This document shows, in pieces, positions 36,701-45,243 of a stretch of 64,000 nt of DNA. This DNA is from Rhabdophis nuchalis. Taxonomy: Eukaryota > Chordata > Lepidosauria > Squamata > Natricidae. The stretch's first letter is position 1. Each line of letters starts with the position of its first letter. The stretch lies in the NCBI GenBank assembly GCA_039707465.1, contig CM077647.1:175580663-175644662 (forward strand). Reading direction: 5' to 3'. The translations under genes and the position numbers were made by a program. The notes under the pieces were generated by a model that did not search any database, was not told the origin of the DNA, and saw only the letters and a list, made by a program, of their open reading frames with translations.

Positions 36701-39700
36701 CCTTTGTTCTTTGTTCTCCACGAAGAAACGAAACTTTGAAATTCAAGCAGTCCGGTTTGATCTATCGGTGTAAAAATCAGTCTACACAATCCTCTGCCTT
36801 TCCGACCCCGTTGTAAACAATCTCGGCTTCTGACGGTGCATTTAATCACTTTTAATCCACAGTTATTAAAAAAAACAACCCTACGAAATGGAGGAATGTC
36901 CTCTCGCTACTCGGCCATAAGCCACGCCCCCGGTTACTTTTACTGAATACAGAAGAACAGCAAACAAAGGTCAAGCAGGAAGTGACTAGTTTAGGCGCGA
37001 ATCGTGTATATCAAAGCTTAAGCCAACCCCAATAACCCATGCCCCTACAACAGTGTCCAATGCAGATTCCTCCAGGACATCAGGTGGGCCTCACGTCCAA
37101 CGCCATCATCAGAATGGAATGTGATACCGTTAGGCTTGAGATACCACTGGCCCGTACCATCTTCCACTAGCACTCATAGTTAACCCCATAACCCCACCCT
37201 CCCCGTTTCTATGGCAGCCAAGCAAGCGGCAAAGCGAAGGCTGACATCCGGACCTCCTCCAGAAGCAGGGGATTCAGTTCTGCAAAATAGACAACAATAG
37301 ACACACAAAGAGAACCACACAACAACATATAGAAAAGGGGAAAAGAGGTTAGGGCTTGGTAGGATATTTAGCATAGAATTGTCGTAATAGCTTTGGGGCT
37401 TTTAGATGCTGCTTATCCACCCATTCATTATGGGATGGGGGAAAATCTTTCCACATTACTAGGTACTGAATCTTATTTCTATGCACTCTGGAGTCTAAAA
37501 TGTCCCGGACTTCATAGTGTTGTTGTCCATCTACAAGCAGGGGTACAGGGGCATCAGGATGAGGTTTACGAAGATGTGACGAGCGTTCAGGTTTCAACAG
37601 GTGGACATGGAAGACTGGGTACAGGCGTCGGTAGGTTTTTGGTAGGTCCAAATGAACAGAGACAGAACTGATTATTTTAGTGATCGTGAAAGGGCCCACA
37701 AACTTAGGGCCTAGTTTCTTGCATTTCTGCGGACTGTCCAAATGCCTAGTAGAAACATATACTCTGTCTCCGACTTTGTATTCTGGTGGAGCAGACCGTT
37801 TCTTGTTGGCATAAAACTTATGAGATTGATGAGCATCATCCAATGTTTTACTTATGATGGGCCAAACTGAAGACAATTTACCACTCCAATCTGCCAGAGA
37901 ACGAATTGCAGGAGGGTCGTGCGGCAACTCAGGGATAGGTACAAAGTCCTGACCATAAATTACTTTGAATGGGGTCATTCCAGTACTGCTGTGAACGGAA
38001 TTGTTATATGCAACCTCCGCGTGAATCAGGAGATCAGCCCAATCATCCTGTTGAAAGTTTATAAAACAGGGCAAATATTGTTCCAGAATGGAGTTAGCAC
38101 GTTCACAGGCCCCGTTAGTCTGCGGGTGGTGGGAGGAGCTTAAGCCCTGGGCGGAGCCAATTAACCTTAGGAACTCCTTCCAAAATTGTGACGTAAATTG
38201 AGTACCCCTTTCAGAGATGATACGCTTAGGGACTCCATGTAAGCGATAAATGTGAGTGAGAAAGAGTTTAGCCAAGGATTTGGCGGACGGAATCTTTGAG
38301 CAAGGCACAAAGTGAACTTGTTTGGAGAATAGATCCGTAACTACCCAAATGACAGTGTAATTTTGGCTACTTGGAAGATCAACAATAAAGTCCATAGAAA
38401 TTTCTTTCCAAGGAGCCTCTGGCCACGCCACAGATTGGAGGAGACCGTGGGGTTTTCCAGGGGACCGTTTGGAAGCCGCGCAAACTGGACAACTGGCGAT
38501 ATAGAATTCAACATCTTTCTTAAGGGAGGGCCACCAAAATTGGCGTTTTACTAAATGAATAGTTTTTACAAATCCAAAATGACCAGCTAGTCTCGAGTCG
38601 TGTGCTCGTTGTAGTACAAAAGGCCGTATGGTAGCTGGGACATAAATTTTAGCACCGATCCAGGGTAGATCATCTCTGATGGTACAGTCAGCAAAGTGAG
38701 TGGAATACCACTCATCGGTAAGTAGTTCAGATTTGATCCTGGTAATCAATTCTGTGGGAGGGTCAGTTTGGACTGTGGAGGAACTCCTGGTCAAGACGGG
38801 AGCAGCCATTAAAGTAAGTGGTATAACAGGTCGAACAATGGTGAGTTTAGTAATGTCATATTGAGGCAGTCTGGAGAGAGCATCAGCCATGAAATTCTTT
38901 CCCCCAGGAATGTATTTGAGGGTAAAATTAAAACGATGAAAGCAGTGAGCCCACCGTAGCTGCTTTGGGGACAACTTGCAGGACGTAGTGAGTGACTTCA
39001 AGTTTTTGTGGTCAGTCCAGACCTCAAACGGGTGAGGAGCCCCCTCCAGGAAATGACGCCAAGTCATAAGGGCCCAACAAACCGCAAAAGCTTCTTTCTC
39101 CCAGATCGCCCATCTGCGTTCCGTGTTGGATAACTTACGGGAAGTGTAAGCACAAGGTTGTAGTTGACCTTGTTGGTTACGTTGTAACAAAACAGCACCT
39201 ACAGCGACATCGCTAGCATCCGCCTGTATTACGAAGGGGGAGTTGACATCAGGATGTTTCAGAACAGGTTCTGCTGCAAATAAGCGTATACGTTATTCAA
39301 ACGCTGCTTGGCACTCCATAGTCCAATTCAGAGGAGAACCTGGTCGAGGTTTGTTGTCCCTGTTTGTTTTGAGCAGGTTCGTTATGGGTAGTGCAATGCT
39401 AGCAAAAGAGGGTATAAATTGACGGTAAAAGTTGGTGAATCCCAAAAAGCTTTGTAACTGCTTACGAGTGCGAGGAGGGGCCCATTCCGTGACAACTTTC
39501 ACTTTGGCAGGGTCCATTTCAATTCCGTCTGAAGAGATGCGATAACCCAGCTAGTCAATTTTTTCCTGGTGAAATTCGCATTTAGAAAGTTTAGCATAGA
39601 GTTCAGCAGCCCGAAGTTTATGTAAAACAGAGCGGACTAGTTTAACGTATTCATCATGTGTTTTCGTGTATACGATGATGTCATCAAGATAGACGATAAC

Positions 39701-42700
39701 GCCCTTGTACAGGTGCTCGTGGAGAACGTCATTGATCAGTTGCATAAATACAGAAGGTGCTCCTTGCAAACCAAATGGCAACACTTTAAATTGAAAGCAC
39801 CCTAAAGGGCAGTTAAAAGCAGTTTTCCATTCGTCTCCCTCTTTAATTCTTATTCTGTAATAAGCTTCCCTCAGATCGAGTTTAGTAAAATTCTTGCCCG
39901 AAGCTAGATGAGCTAGCATGTCTTTCATGAGTGGTAGTGGGTAGACATTGTGTTCACAGATAGTATTAAGATATTTGTAATCCTGAACCAGACGAAGTGT
40001 GCCATCTTTCTTTTCTCTAAACATCACAGGGGCGGCAACTCGTAGTCTGGCAGGTTCAATGAAGCCCCTCTTTAAATTTTTATCAATGAAATTGCGAAGC
40101 TCAGCCATTTTGCGGGGTGTCATAGAGTAAATGCGAGGTTTTGGAAGCTGTACCCCTGGGAGGAAATCAATAGAGCAGTCTGTGGCACGGTGGGGTGGGA
40201 GAGTGTCACAGGATTTTTCACTGAAAACATCTTTAAGGTCCCAGTACTCTTTAGGGATTTTTTCTTCACCTGGAATGACTTCAGGGGTTGGCAGGGCTAC
40301 GCTGGAATTCACAGGTTCATTGAGGGGTGCCTGATTAGGTAGAAGTTCATCATTGGAGTTTGGGGTGGGGGAGGGGTTACCCTCAAGGGAGGGGGGCATA
40401 TCGTTAGGCAAAATTAAAGGAATTCGAACCCATCCTTCTTGCCAGTCAATCAGGGGATTCCACTTACGCAGCCAATTAATGCCTAAAATAACAGGGTTGT
40501 CAGCAATGGGGGCAACGATGAAGTTAATAGTTTCCTTATGGGTGTCTCCAATAGACACTTGAATTGGTTCAGTCACATATGATGCCGGATTGCCCCCTGC
40601 TATGGAGCCATCCATTTGGCAGAATGCGATTGGTACTTTTAGATTTTTTTGGTGAAAACCCATGTACTGTACCAATTCCTGGCTGATGAGGCAACAAGAA
40701 CAGCCAGAATCTATAAGAGCCTGTATTTTGCAGTTGCGTCCACTAGATGGAGCTAAAAGCTGTAAAGGAATAGTAAGGGGCCCAGAATGGGGACTCACCA
40801 AGTTTTCATCCAAAGAGGAGGAGTCCTTTTCCCAATCATCCAGTTCCGTCTTTTGTCGGTCACCGCCAGAGAGATCCAGAGGCTCCGCTCCAAGCATCAC
40901 TGGTTTAGTGCGCACGCTCGGAGTTTTTGCCGGTTTCTTTCCCTCAGCAGAAGAATGCGGGTGTGGTAATTGTTTCATTCTGCAGTTATTGGCCCAGTGC
41001 CCCTCCTTCCCACAACGAAAACAAGCACCAGAACGAGTTGTAGTAGATCTGCGCTCTTTACTTTGTTTTTGGTAATCCCTCTCATAAACTTGGGGGGCAG
41101 GAATTCCAATCTGACTTTTCTTTTCAAAGTGAGACAGAGATTTTGTTCGAGCTTGATCTAGTTCAACATCCCCTGCCAGCTGATACCAATCCGCCAGGGA
41201 TTGTGGCGTACGCCTGTTAATGCAAGTCTAATACAGGGATGGGTCTAAACCTTCAGTGTAAATATCAATTAGGGCACTTTCGCTCCAACCTCTCATATAA
41301 GCTGGAAGTTCTTGAAAACGTTGCGAATAATCTTGAACTGATCTATTGCCCTGGCGCAGGTTCCTCATTTCCATCCTTGCCTTTCTTTCAATACGAGGGT
41401 CTTCAAATCGCCTTCTAAGGGCAGTCATAAACCCGTCAAAATTCCCCATCAGAGGGGAATGATTATTATGCAAGGAGACCAACCACTTAGCGGCTGTGTT
41501 CTCGAGCGCCAGGGATACAATTCTTATCTTTGCATCATCACCTCTCAAGTCATTTGCAAACTGTTTAACATAGTTGCTGACATGCAGTAAAAAGAATCCC
41601 AACTCCTCAGGGTTCCCGCCAAATTTAATCCCCAGGGGGGGGAGTCTTGCCGGCGGGCGAGGGGGAGGAGTGGGTTCTCCCCTTTGTGATTCTCTAGGGG
41701 TATCCACAGGGGGTTGAGGACTCGCTCCTCTCAGTTCTTGGGAGGGGGCTTCTTGCTGTTGTTTCATTCCTTCCCCTTCCAGAAAACGTTGATCCCCTCC
41801 CCACATTTTATCTAGGGTTTCCTTCCTCTCGTCTGCTTGACGAAGTAAATCTCTTGCCATCTCTCTCAAATCCCTCTCTTCCTTTAGCAATTCTGTTATG
41901 GAGGGGGGTTGGTAAGCATACCGGCGCCTTGTGGTCGTGACCCCCGAACTGATGTCATCCGTCATCCCCACTCCCTCGGACCAGCGATGGCGTGTTAATC
42001 CTTCTTAGGGGGTTGGTTCTAAGTTAAGGCCAGCTAAAAACTCCATCACTGACCTCGAGTCCTCCTTTTGGGCTGCGGGGTGAGCGGCGGCCTCTCCCAT
42101 CGGTTCATCTTTCGCAGGCTCCGACATGGGGTTTAGGAGTGTAGTGACTTCCTGCTTAATGTCAAGGTTCGCTTCTTCGAATACTCAAGAAAGACCACAC
42201 TTAATCATAGTTTAGAATGAATAAGGTTACTTTTACTGAATACAGAAGAACAGCAAACAAAGGTCAAGCAGGAAGTGACTAGTTTAGGCGCGAATTGTGT
42301 ATATCAAAGCTTAAGCCAACCCCAATAACCCATGCCCCTACAACAGTGTCCAATGCAGATTCCTCCAGGACATCAGGTGGGCCTCACGTCCAACACCATC
42401 ATCAGAATGGAATGTGATACCGTTAGGTTTGAGATACCACTGGCCCGTACCATCTTCCACCAGCACTCATAGTTAACCCCATAACCCCACCCTCCCCATT
42501 TCTATGGAAGCCAAGCAAGCGGCAAAGCGAAGGCTGACAATTGTGCTCCCATATTGAACCTAGTTTCTTTAGAGATCTAATTTCTATTTTTTAAAATAAA
42601 CAACGGCATATTCTTTCAAATGTTGTGGATGAAATTCCTCAAATTGACAAATATTATATTACAATATAAAAGCCAAGATTGAATATTTGGGGGGCTGTTC

Positions 42701-44057
42701 CATTTAAAATCCAAAAAAGTGTCCATGTTTGCATGAGATCATCACCATGTATAATTATTTATTTACCCTGCTCTTTAGACAGGCGTTTTTGTACCTCAAC
42801 TTCTGTATCCTCTTGGGAAGTCAATAATCATGTTACTCCATTGAGGAGAAAATTCAGAAACTGTCTTTAAAACTCTCCTTTTCAAAACATTGTATGATTA
42901 TCACTAGGATCTTCCACTTTCACGATGCAATGACCCCTGTTTCCCTGGATCCTGGAAGAAAGGGATCGAGGGGAATCCGTTCTGCTGCTATGACTGTGTT
43001 CCATGCCCAGAAGGGAAGATTTCAAACCAAAATGGTAGGATAAAAATTTAATGGCATTTTATGAAACTTTAATAAACTACATGGGTGCATAAATATAATG
43101 TTATTATTTTCCATAATTTGGAAGGCCTAGATGATGAATTCCTTTATTTTCCTTCCAGATACGGATGACTGTTTCCAATGTTCAGAAGATCATTATCCAA
43201 ATAAAAAAAAGAAAGGATGTATCCCAAAACTGGTGGTGTTTCTAACCTTTGGAGAAACCTTGGGAATTGGTTTAATTTCACCAGCTGTTTCTTTCTTCTT
43301 CTTGACTTCTTGGGTACTTGGAACCTTTATTAAGCACAGGGATACACCCATTGTCAAAGCCAACAACAGGTCTCTAACTTACACCCTCCTTGTCTCTCTT
43401 CAGATCTGTTTTCTCTCCTCTTTGCTCTTCCTCAGCCAGCCTTGCACAGTAATCTGCCTTTTCAGACAATCCATGTTTGGCATCACCTTATCAGTGGCCA
43501 TTTCTAGTGTTCTGGCCAAAACCATCACTGTGGTTGTGGCTTTTATAGCCACTAAACCAGGATCTCAGATGAGGAGATGGGTGGGGAAAAGATTGGCCTT
43601 TTCTATTGTCCTCTCATGCTCTCTCTTACAAGTCTATATTTGTATTGTTTGGTTGTCAACATCTCCCCCATTCCCTGAGTTTGACATGAAATCAGAGTTC
43701 CAAGAAATAATTTTGCAGTGCAATGAGGGGTCAGCTCTCTTCTTCTACTGTGTCTTGGGCTACATGGGTATCTTGGCCATTGCCAGCTTTATTGTGGCTT
43801 TCCTTGCCCGTAAATTACCTGACAGCTTTAACGAAGCCAAGTTCATCACTTTCAGCATGTTAGCCTTTTGCAGTGTGTGGATCTCCTTCTTTCCAGCCTA
43901 TCTGAGCACAAAGGGAAAAGCCATGGTAGCTGTGGAGGTCTTCTCCATCTTGTCCTCCAGCTCTGCATTACTGGGATGCATATTCCTGCCAAAATGCTAC
44001 ATCATTATTTTTAGGCCTGACCTCAACCACAGGGAACAACTCATAAAGAGGAATTAG
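24564..44057 (+). CDS. V2R gene C, vomeronasal type-2 receptor (complete)
   Basis: Exons: 24564-24763, 28389-28680, 29225-30088, 30764-30991, 42908-43034, 43159-44057. Their sum is 2610 bp, or 869 aa plus stop, the usual V2R length. The start ATG is fixed by a hydrophobic signal peptide ([14 protein letters not shown]) at the same place as in gene D. Domains in order: signal peptide; Venus-flytrap ligand domain (exons 1-4); nine-cysteine linker (exon 5 and start of exon 6); seven helices (exon 6) ending LIKRN. All borders are AG/GT (exon 5 donor GTAGG). Intron 1 holds an L2 and an L1 fragment. Intron 4 is 11.9 kb because of a Gypsy element with a nested L1, against 0.4 kb in gene D. Expected role: pheromone or prey-peptide receptor in vomeronasal neurons. 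Coding is intact; whether intron 4 still splices efficiently is unknown. Confidence 0.94.
24846..24940. repeat. Pyrimidine-rich (CTTT)n-type tract
   Basis: A CTTT/CCTT run in intron 1 of gene C, just before the L2 insertion. The paralogous tract in gene D (58590-58720) is longer and includes a pure (TC)n block. Confidence 0.85.
24947..27196 (+). mobile_element. 5'-truncated L2-like LINE in intron 1 of gene C
   Basis: It encodes part of the endonuclease-to-RT linker ([20 protein letters not shown]) and the reverse transcriptase ([14 protein letters not shown], catalytic YADD), through to FFCLAGLG at 26994. The frame is broken at a G run near 25847-25856, and TAG at 26554 is a nonsense codon. 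The 3' UTR ends in an (ATT)n tail. A 5-bp target duplication, TTTAC (24942-24946 and 27197-27201), brackets it; gene D has the empty site at 58754-58758. Confidence 0.93.
27202..27640. other. Intron 1 sequence, nothing recognised
   Basis: Single-copy-like sequence shared only with gene D intron 1 (58759-59230). No features seen. Confidence 0.6.
27680..28338 (-). mobile_element. L1 LINE 3' fragment in intron 1 of gene C
   Basis: A T-rich start (27680-27725) is the antisense A-tail. The minus frame encodes the ORF2 C terminus ([40 protein letters not shown]). Gene D has the same insertion (59237-60000) with about 100 bp more coding sequence at its 5' end; that part is lost here by a deletion. 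Confidence 0.88.
28389..28680 (+). CDS. V2R gene C exon 2
   Basis: 292 bp, open, after aatttttgcag and before gtaagt. It encodes [20 protein letters not shown] to FFKIPQ. Differences from gene D are mostly replacements (about six, against one silent). Confidence 0.93.
28850..29060. repeat. Intron 2 interspersed repeat
   Basis: The block tggtgggttgccaatttttt ... ctactggttcgcccaatccg resembles a degenerate MITE end and recurs at 61020-61200 in gene D. Family not assigned. Confidence 0.35.
29225..30088 (+). CDS. V2R gene C exon 3
   Basis: 864 bp, open, from [11 protein letters not shown] to LQAWQ. It holds the ligand-domain core ([39 protein letters not shown]). About 14 residues differ from gene D. 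Confidence 0.94.
30258..30335. mobile_element. Deleted relative of the 'agagtataagac' element, intron 3 of gene C
   Basis: accatatttttcagagtata followed by a short body and ttgtcttatacagtgaatg. Much shorter than the 21961 copy. Also present at 62430-62505 in gene D, so it predates the duplication. Confidence 0.5.
30764..30991 (+). CDS. V2R gene C exon 4
   Basis: 228 bp, open ([22 protein letters not shown] to FNQ). The Gypsy element starts only 34 bp after its donor site. Confidence 0.92.
31091..31152 (+). repeat. 62-bp target duplication flanking L1, left copy
   Basis: Identical to 36932-36993 except for one base (caatcaaagg here, caaacaaagg there and in the other LTR). It is part of the Gypsy LTR. 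Confidence 0.93.
31249..35030 (-). pseudogene. L1 ORF2 (endonuclease and reverse transcriptase), one frameshift
   Basis: 35030-33723 encodes an APE-type endonuclease ([50 protein letters not shown]). 33705-31249 encodes the reverse transcriptase ([36 protein letters not shown], catalytic LYADD) and the C-terminal cysteine motif (CWRCNMEV...HMWYKC). The two parts are in different frames: a single-base change in an A-rich stretch near 33725-33735 ends the first frame at TAG. Total about 1,255 aa, normal for L1. The element is therefore nearly intact but disabled in cis. Confidence 0.92.
35251..36294 (-). CDS. L1 ORF1 protein
   Basis: 347 aa, uninterrupted. The N-terminal ~110 residues are heptad-rich coiled coil ([20 protein letters not shown], then further L/I heptads). 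An RRM-like segment follows ([12 protein letters not shown] ... [20 protein letters not shown]), then the C-terminal domain ([25 protein letters not shown]). It is the trimeric RNA-binding chaperone that coats L1 RNA. The tail after residue ~270 is charged and low-complexity. The start codon MTQQP follows the 5' UTR. Confidence 0.9.
   Translation of the reverse strand: MTQQPSEFERIIGALNTIGEKLTVVTDRLDNLTLEVQKTKEEVNNMNVNFEKQNMEINFIKDDIKQIFVHEEQSDRKFEGIFLKNQQQDRRISLLEEEARKYNIVIRGIPEERADNLKQRMLKWLNELDASIVYTAADLVSVFRIGYKRQGGANRNVLVRFANLGDKLEVMGKIRELGEPPKFEGKEIQVFPDISREEREWRFFLKPITKVLRDNDIKYNWRPLQQLKFFYKGRMQTITSETDAITLIRKLGLIEKYEDLEEIKDHMLKMGGIQVESPTLEEKGAVGGQDPKSLKRKEISPAMSEHKKTREESKRASAEEEDLRRKQEAECRDKPVLSSFFESGIQE
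36295..36931 (-). promoter_or_regulatory. L1 5' UTR with YY1-like site at its start
   Basis: About 640 bp upstream of ORF1. The minus strand begins GGGGGCGTGGCTTATGGCCG; the ATGGCC core (36912-36919 region) is a YY1-type motif at the same place as in mammalian L1 promoters. An internal promoter is expected here. Confidence 0.6.
36932..36993 (+). repeat. 62-bp target duplication flanking L1, right copy
   Basis: Second copy of the LTR segment at 31091-31152. It agrees with the intact LTR at 42160-42539, so the single mismatch arose in the left copy after the insertion. Confidence 0.93.
37252..37263 (-). other. Candidate polypurine tract of the Gypsy element
   Basis: Just inside the 3' LTR the minus strand reads GGAGGAGGTCC, the best purine run beside the LTR. 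Short and imperfect, so tentative. Confidence 0.35.
37349..39550 (-). pseudogene. Gypsy pol C-terminal part: RT thumb, RNase H, integrase, chromodomain
   Basis: Continues the frame of the upstream part after a TAG at 39551-39553. A second in-frame TAA lies at 39293-39295. 39190-37349 (613 codons) is open: RNase H ([31 protein letters not shown]), an integrase zinc motif (HDSRLAGH ... CPVC), the integrase core ([23 protein letters not shown]) and, at about 37376-37519, a chromodomain ([25 protein letters not shown]). In the integrase core the usual SDRG motif reads SERG: codon 38210-38212 is GAA, so the second catalytic Asp of the DDE triad is Glu. Confidence 0.92.
39551..40978 (-). pseudogene. 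Gypsy protease and reverse transcriptase segment
   Basis: Aspartic protease with DSG at 40703-40711 ([16 protein letters not shown]). Reverse transcriptase with [25 protein letters not shown] and the catalytic YLDD at 39680-39691. The frame is continuous with gag upstream (through the CCHC knuckle, no frameshift) and ends at TAG 39551-39553, inside the RT thumb region. Confidence 0.93.
40979..42127 (-). pseudogene. Gypsy gag with CCHC knuckle
   Basis: Capsid-like protein ([20 protein letters not shown], a proline-rich linker, [38 protein letters not shown]) followed by a zinc knuckle CX2CX4HX4C (41023-40982, [14 protein letters not shown]). A TAG at 41228-41230 interrupts the capsid-knuckle linker. 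The first ATG of the 744-bp open stretch is at 41965. An upstream in-frame ATG at 42127 (MSEPAKDEP) is separated from it by TAA at 42005-42007, so it may be the original start or a short upstream ORF. Confidence 0.88.
42141..42159 (-). promoter_or_regulatory. Candidate self-primer binding site of the Gypsy element
   Basis: Located 2 nt inside the 5' LTR. It does not start with the TGG expected for a tRNA primer. The 11-mer AAGCAGGAAGT on the sense strand is exactly complementary to the LTR segment at 42266-42276, and 16 of 19 positions pair overall. Confidence 0.55.
42160..42539 (-). repeat. 5' LTR of the Gypsy element
   Basis: 380 bp, ends TGTCA...TGACA. On the minus strand a TATA-like GATATACA (about 42298-42306) lies roughly 25-30 bp upstream of the AGTCACTTCC stretch proposed as the RNA start. 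Confidence 0.93.
42545..42907 (+). other. Intron 4 of gene C, 3' part
   Basis: Near-identical to 63197-63562 in gene D. Contains no features apart from the splice acceptor tcactag. Confidence 0.7.
42908..43034 (+). CDS. V2R gene C exon 5 (cysteine-rich)
   Basis: 127 bp, open ([20 protein letters not shown] to ISNQN). Weak-looking acceptor tcactag and donor gtagga, both shared with gene D. Confidence 0.92.
43159..44057 (+). CDS. V2R gene C exon 6 (7TM)
   Basis: 899 bp, open: [20 protein letters not shown], then seven helices with [11 protein letters not shown] and [19 protein letters not shown], ending EQLIKRN at 44057. Confidence 0.95.
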
Positions 44058-44630
44058 TGTGCCATATGATCTTTTTGGCTAGGAAAAATTGCTGACAAAA
44101 ATTGAGACCACAATGTAGAAGTTAGAAGTTTCATTTCTGCCAATAGAGGCTTTGTGTAGGATTATTGTGTGTTGCAAGGTTTATTATAGTTGCCCATTCC
44201 AAAATACTGGATGTGCTTCATTTTCAACATTTCCAAAGACTTGCTATGTGCTGTTGGGACTTTTCCAGCATTGACTCAAAGCATGTCCAATATTTTACAT
44301 GCTACTATTATGATATTAATACCATCTATTTATAAAGTGTGACGTAAATATAGTCAAGATCGGAATATCATTTTTTAGACGTAAATTTAACCGAGCATCA
44401 GAGTTTTATTTATCCCAATTCCTAAGAGGGAGCTCCCTTGTGAAGTACTGCCAAACCATTACCATGGCAACTCCACTGTGCTGTACAGGAGAAGCACAAC
44501 AGGCTGTATCTTAACAGAACATAAATCCAAAATGCACACTATCACTGTCAAAACTCCGGTGGCTTGACAGTACTATTGATATAATTCAGTCCTTTCAGCA
44601 GTCCAGGCATTCAAGAGTTATGCTGGAACA
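44058..44630 (+). other. 3' flank of gene C
   Basis: First ~330 bp match 17613-17940. 44395-44600 carries part of the repeat also seen inverted at 12650-12790. No coding sequence. Confidence 0.6.
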
Positions 44631-44759
44631 CACACACATACATGGACACACGGACACACATGGAAACATCCCAAGGGGTATTAGGGTGTCTTTCCCCCAT
44701 AGTATTTGTTTCCAGAGAGTAAGTCGTCTGTGTACCAAGTTGAAATTGCTCGAGGTGTG

Positions 44760-44888
44760 TGTGTTATGCTGGAATACACACACATACACATACACTCACA
44801 CAGACAGACAGAGATAGAATAGAGATAGAGATGATCGAGATAGATAGATAGATAGATAGATAGATACAATATACTACAATATAATACC
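44760..44888. repeat. (CA)n, (CAGA)n and (GATA)n microsatellites
   Basis: Paralogous to 18060-18226, but the TACAA expansion present there is nearly absent here. Confidence 0.9.
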
Positions 44889-45019
44889 AGAGTTGGAAGG
44901 GACCTTGGAGGTCATCTAGTCCAACTTCCTGCCTAAGCAGGAAGCCCTATACCGTTTCAGACAAATGGCTATCCAACATCTTCTTAAAGACTTGCAGTGT
45001 TGGGGCATTCACAACTTCA
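44889..45019 (-). mobile_element. CR1 LINE 3' tip
   Basis: Paralogous to 18227-18365 (same 3' UTR block, antisense), followed by a (GATA)n run at 45021-45077. Confidence 0.8.
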
Positions 45020-45020
45020 T

Positions 45021-45025
45021 AGATG

Positions 45026-45076
<51 letters not shown>

Positions 45077-45077
45077 G
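45021..45077. repeat. (GATA)n microsatellite
   Basis: About 13 GATA units, paralogous to the longer array at 18366-18448. Confidence 0.93.
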
Positions 45078-45243
45078 ATGGCTATTTGTTGAGTAGATTT
45101 CTCTGCATAGATTTTAAGCAATAAATCAATTTACTTGAACCTTCATGTGTGGACTGTTATTTCTTGTTTCCTGACATTAATCTCCACTCCCAAATTTGTT
45201 TACGGAAGAACAATTGAAACCACCAGCATGGCATCTGACAATC

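Larger units (their letters stand above)
31153..36931 (-). mobile_element. Full-length L1 LINE inserted in the Gypsy LTR
   Basis: 5.8 kb, minus strand. The 5' end at 36931 reads GGGGGCGTGGC, then ~640 bp of 5' UTR, ORF1 (35251-36294), ORF2 (EN 33723-35030, RT 31249-33705), ~100 bp of 3' UTR and a short A11 tail (31153-31163). It is flanked by a 62-bp target duplication. The only clear coding lesion is one frameshift in ORF2. Confidence 0.95.
31026..37246 (-). repeat. 3' LTR of the Gypsy element, interrupted by L1
   Basis: LTR sequence at 31026-31152 and 36994-37246. The L1 and one copy of its target duplication (31153-36993) lie between. Removing them leaves 380 bp, equal to the right LTR. 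Confidence 0.93.
31026..42539 (-). mobile_element. Ty3/Gypsy chromovirus-like LTR retrotransposon in intron 4 of gene C
   Basis: Two 380-bp LTRs in minus orientation (ends TGTCA...TGACA) flank gag-pol. The 5' LTR is 42160-42539. The 3' LTR is 31026-31152 plus 36994-37246, split by an L1. The target duplication is ATTAT (31021-31025) and ATTGT (42540-42544), 5 bp with one change; gene D has the empty ATTAT at 63192-63196. The LTRs differ at about 7 of 380 positions by hand alignment, so the copy is fairly young. Domain order is gag, CCHC knuckle, protease, RT, RNase H, integrase, chromodomain, as in the sushi/Tf1 branch of Ty3/Gypsy. No env. Stops make it non-autonomous. Confidence 0.95.

Noticed and set aside
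31026..42539. Possibility of an endogenous retrovirus with env
   Set aside because: Gag-pol order ends in a chromodomain directly before the 3' LTR; there is no room for env, so it is a Ty3/Gypsy retrotransposon.
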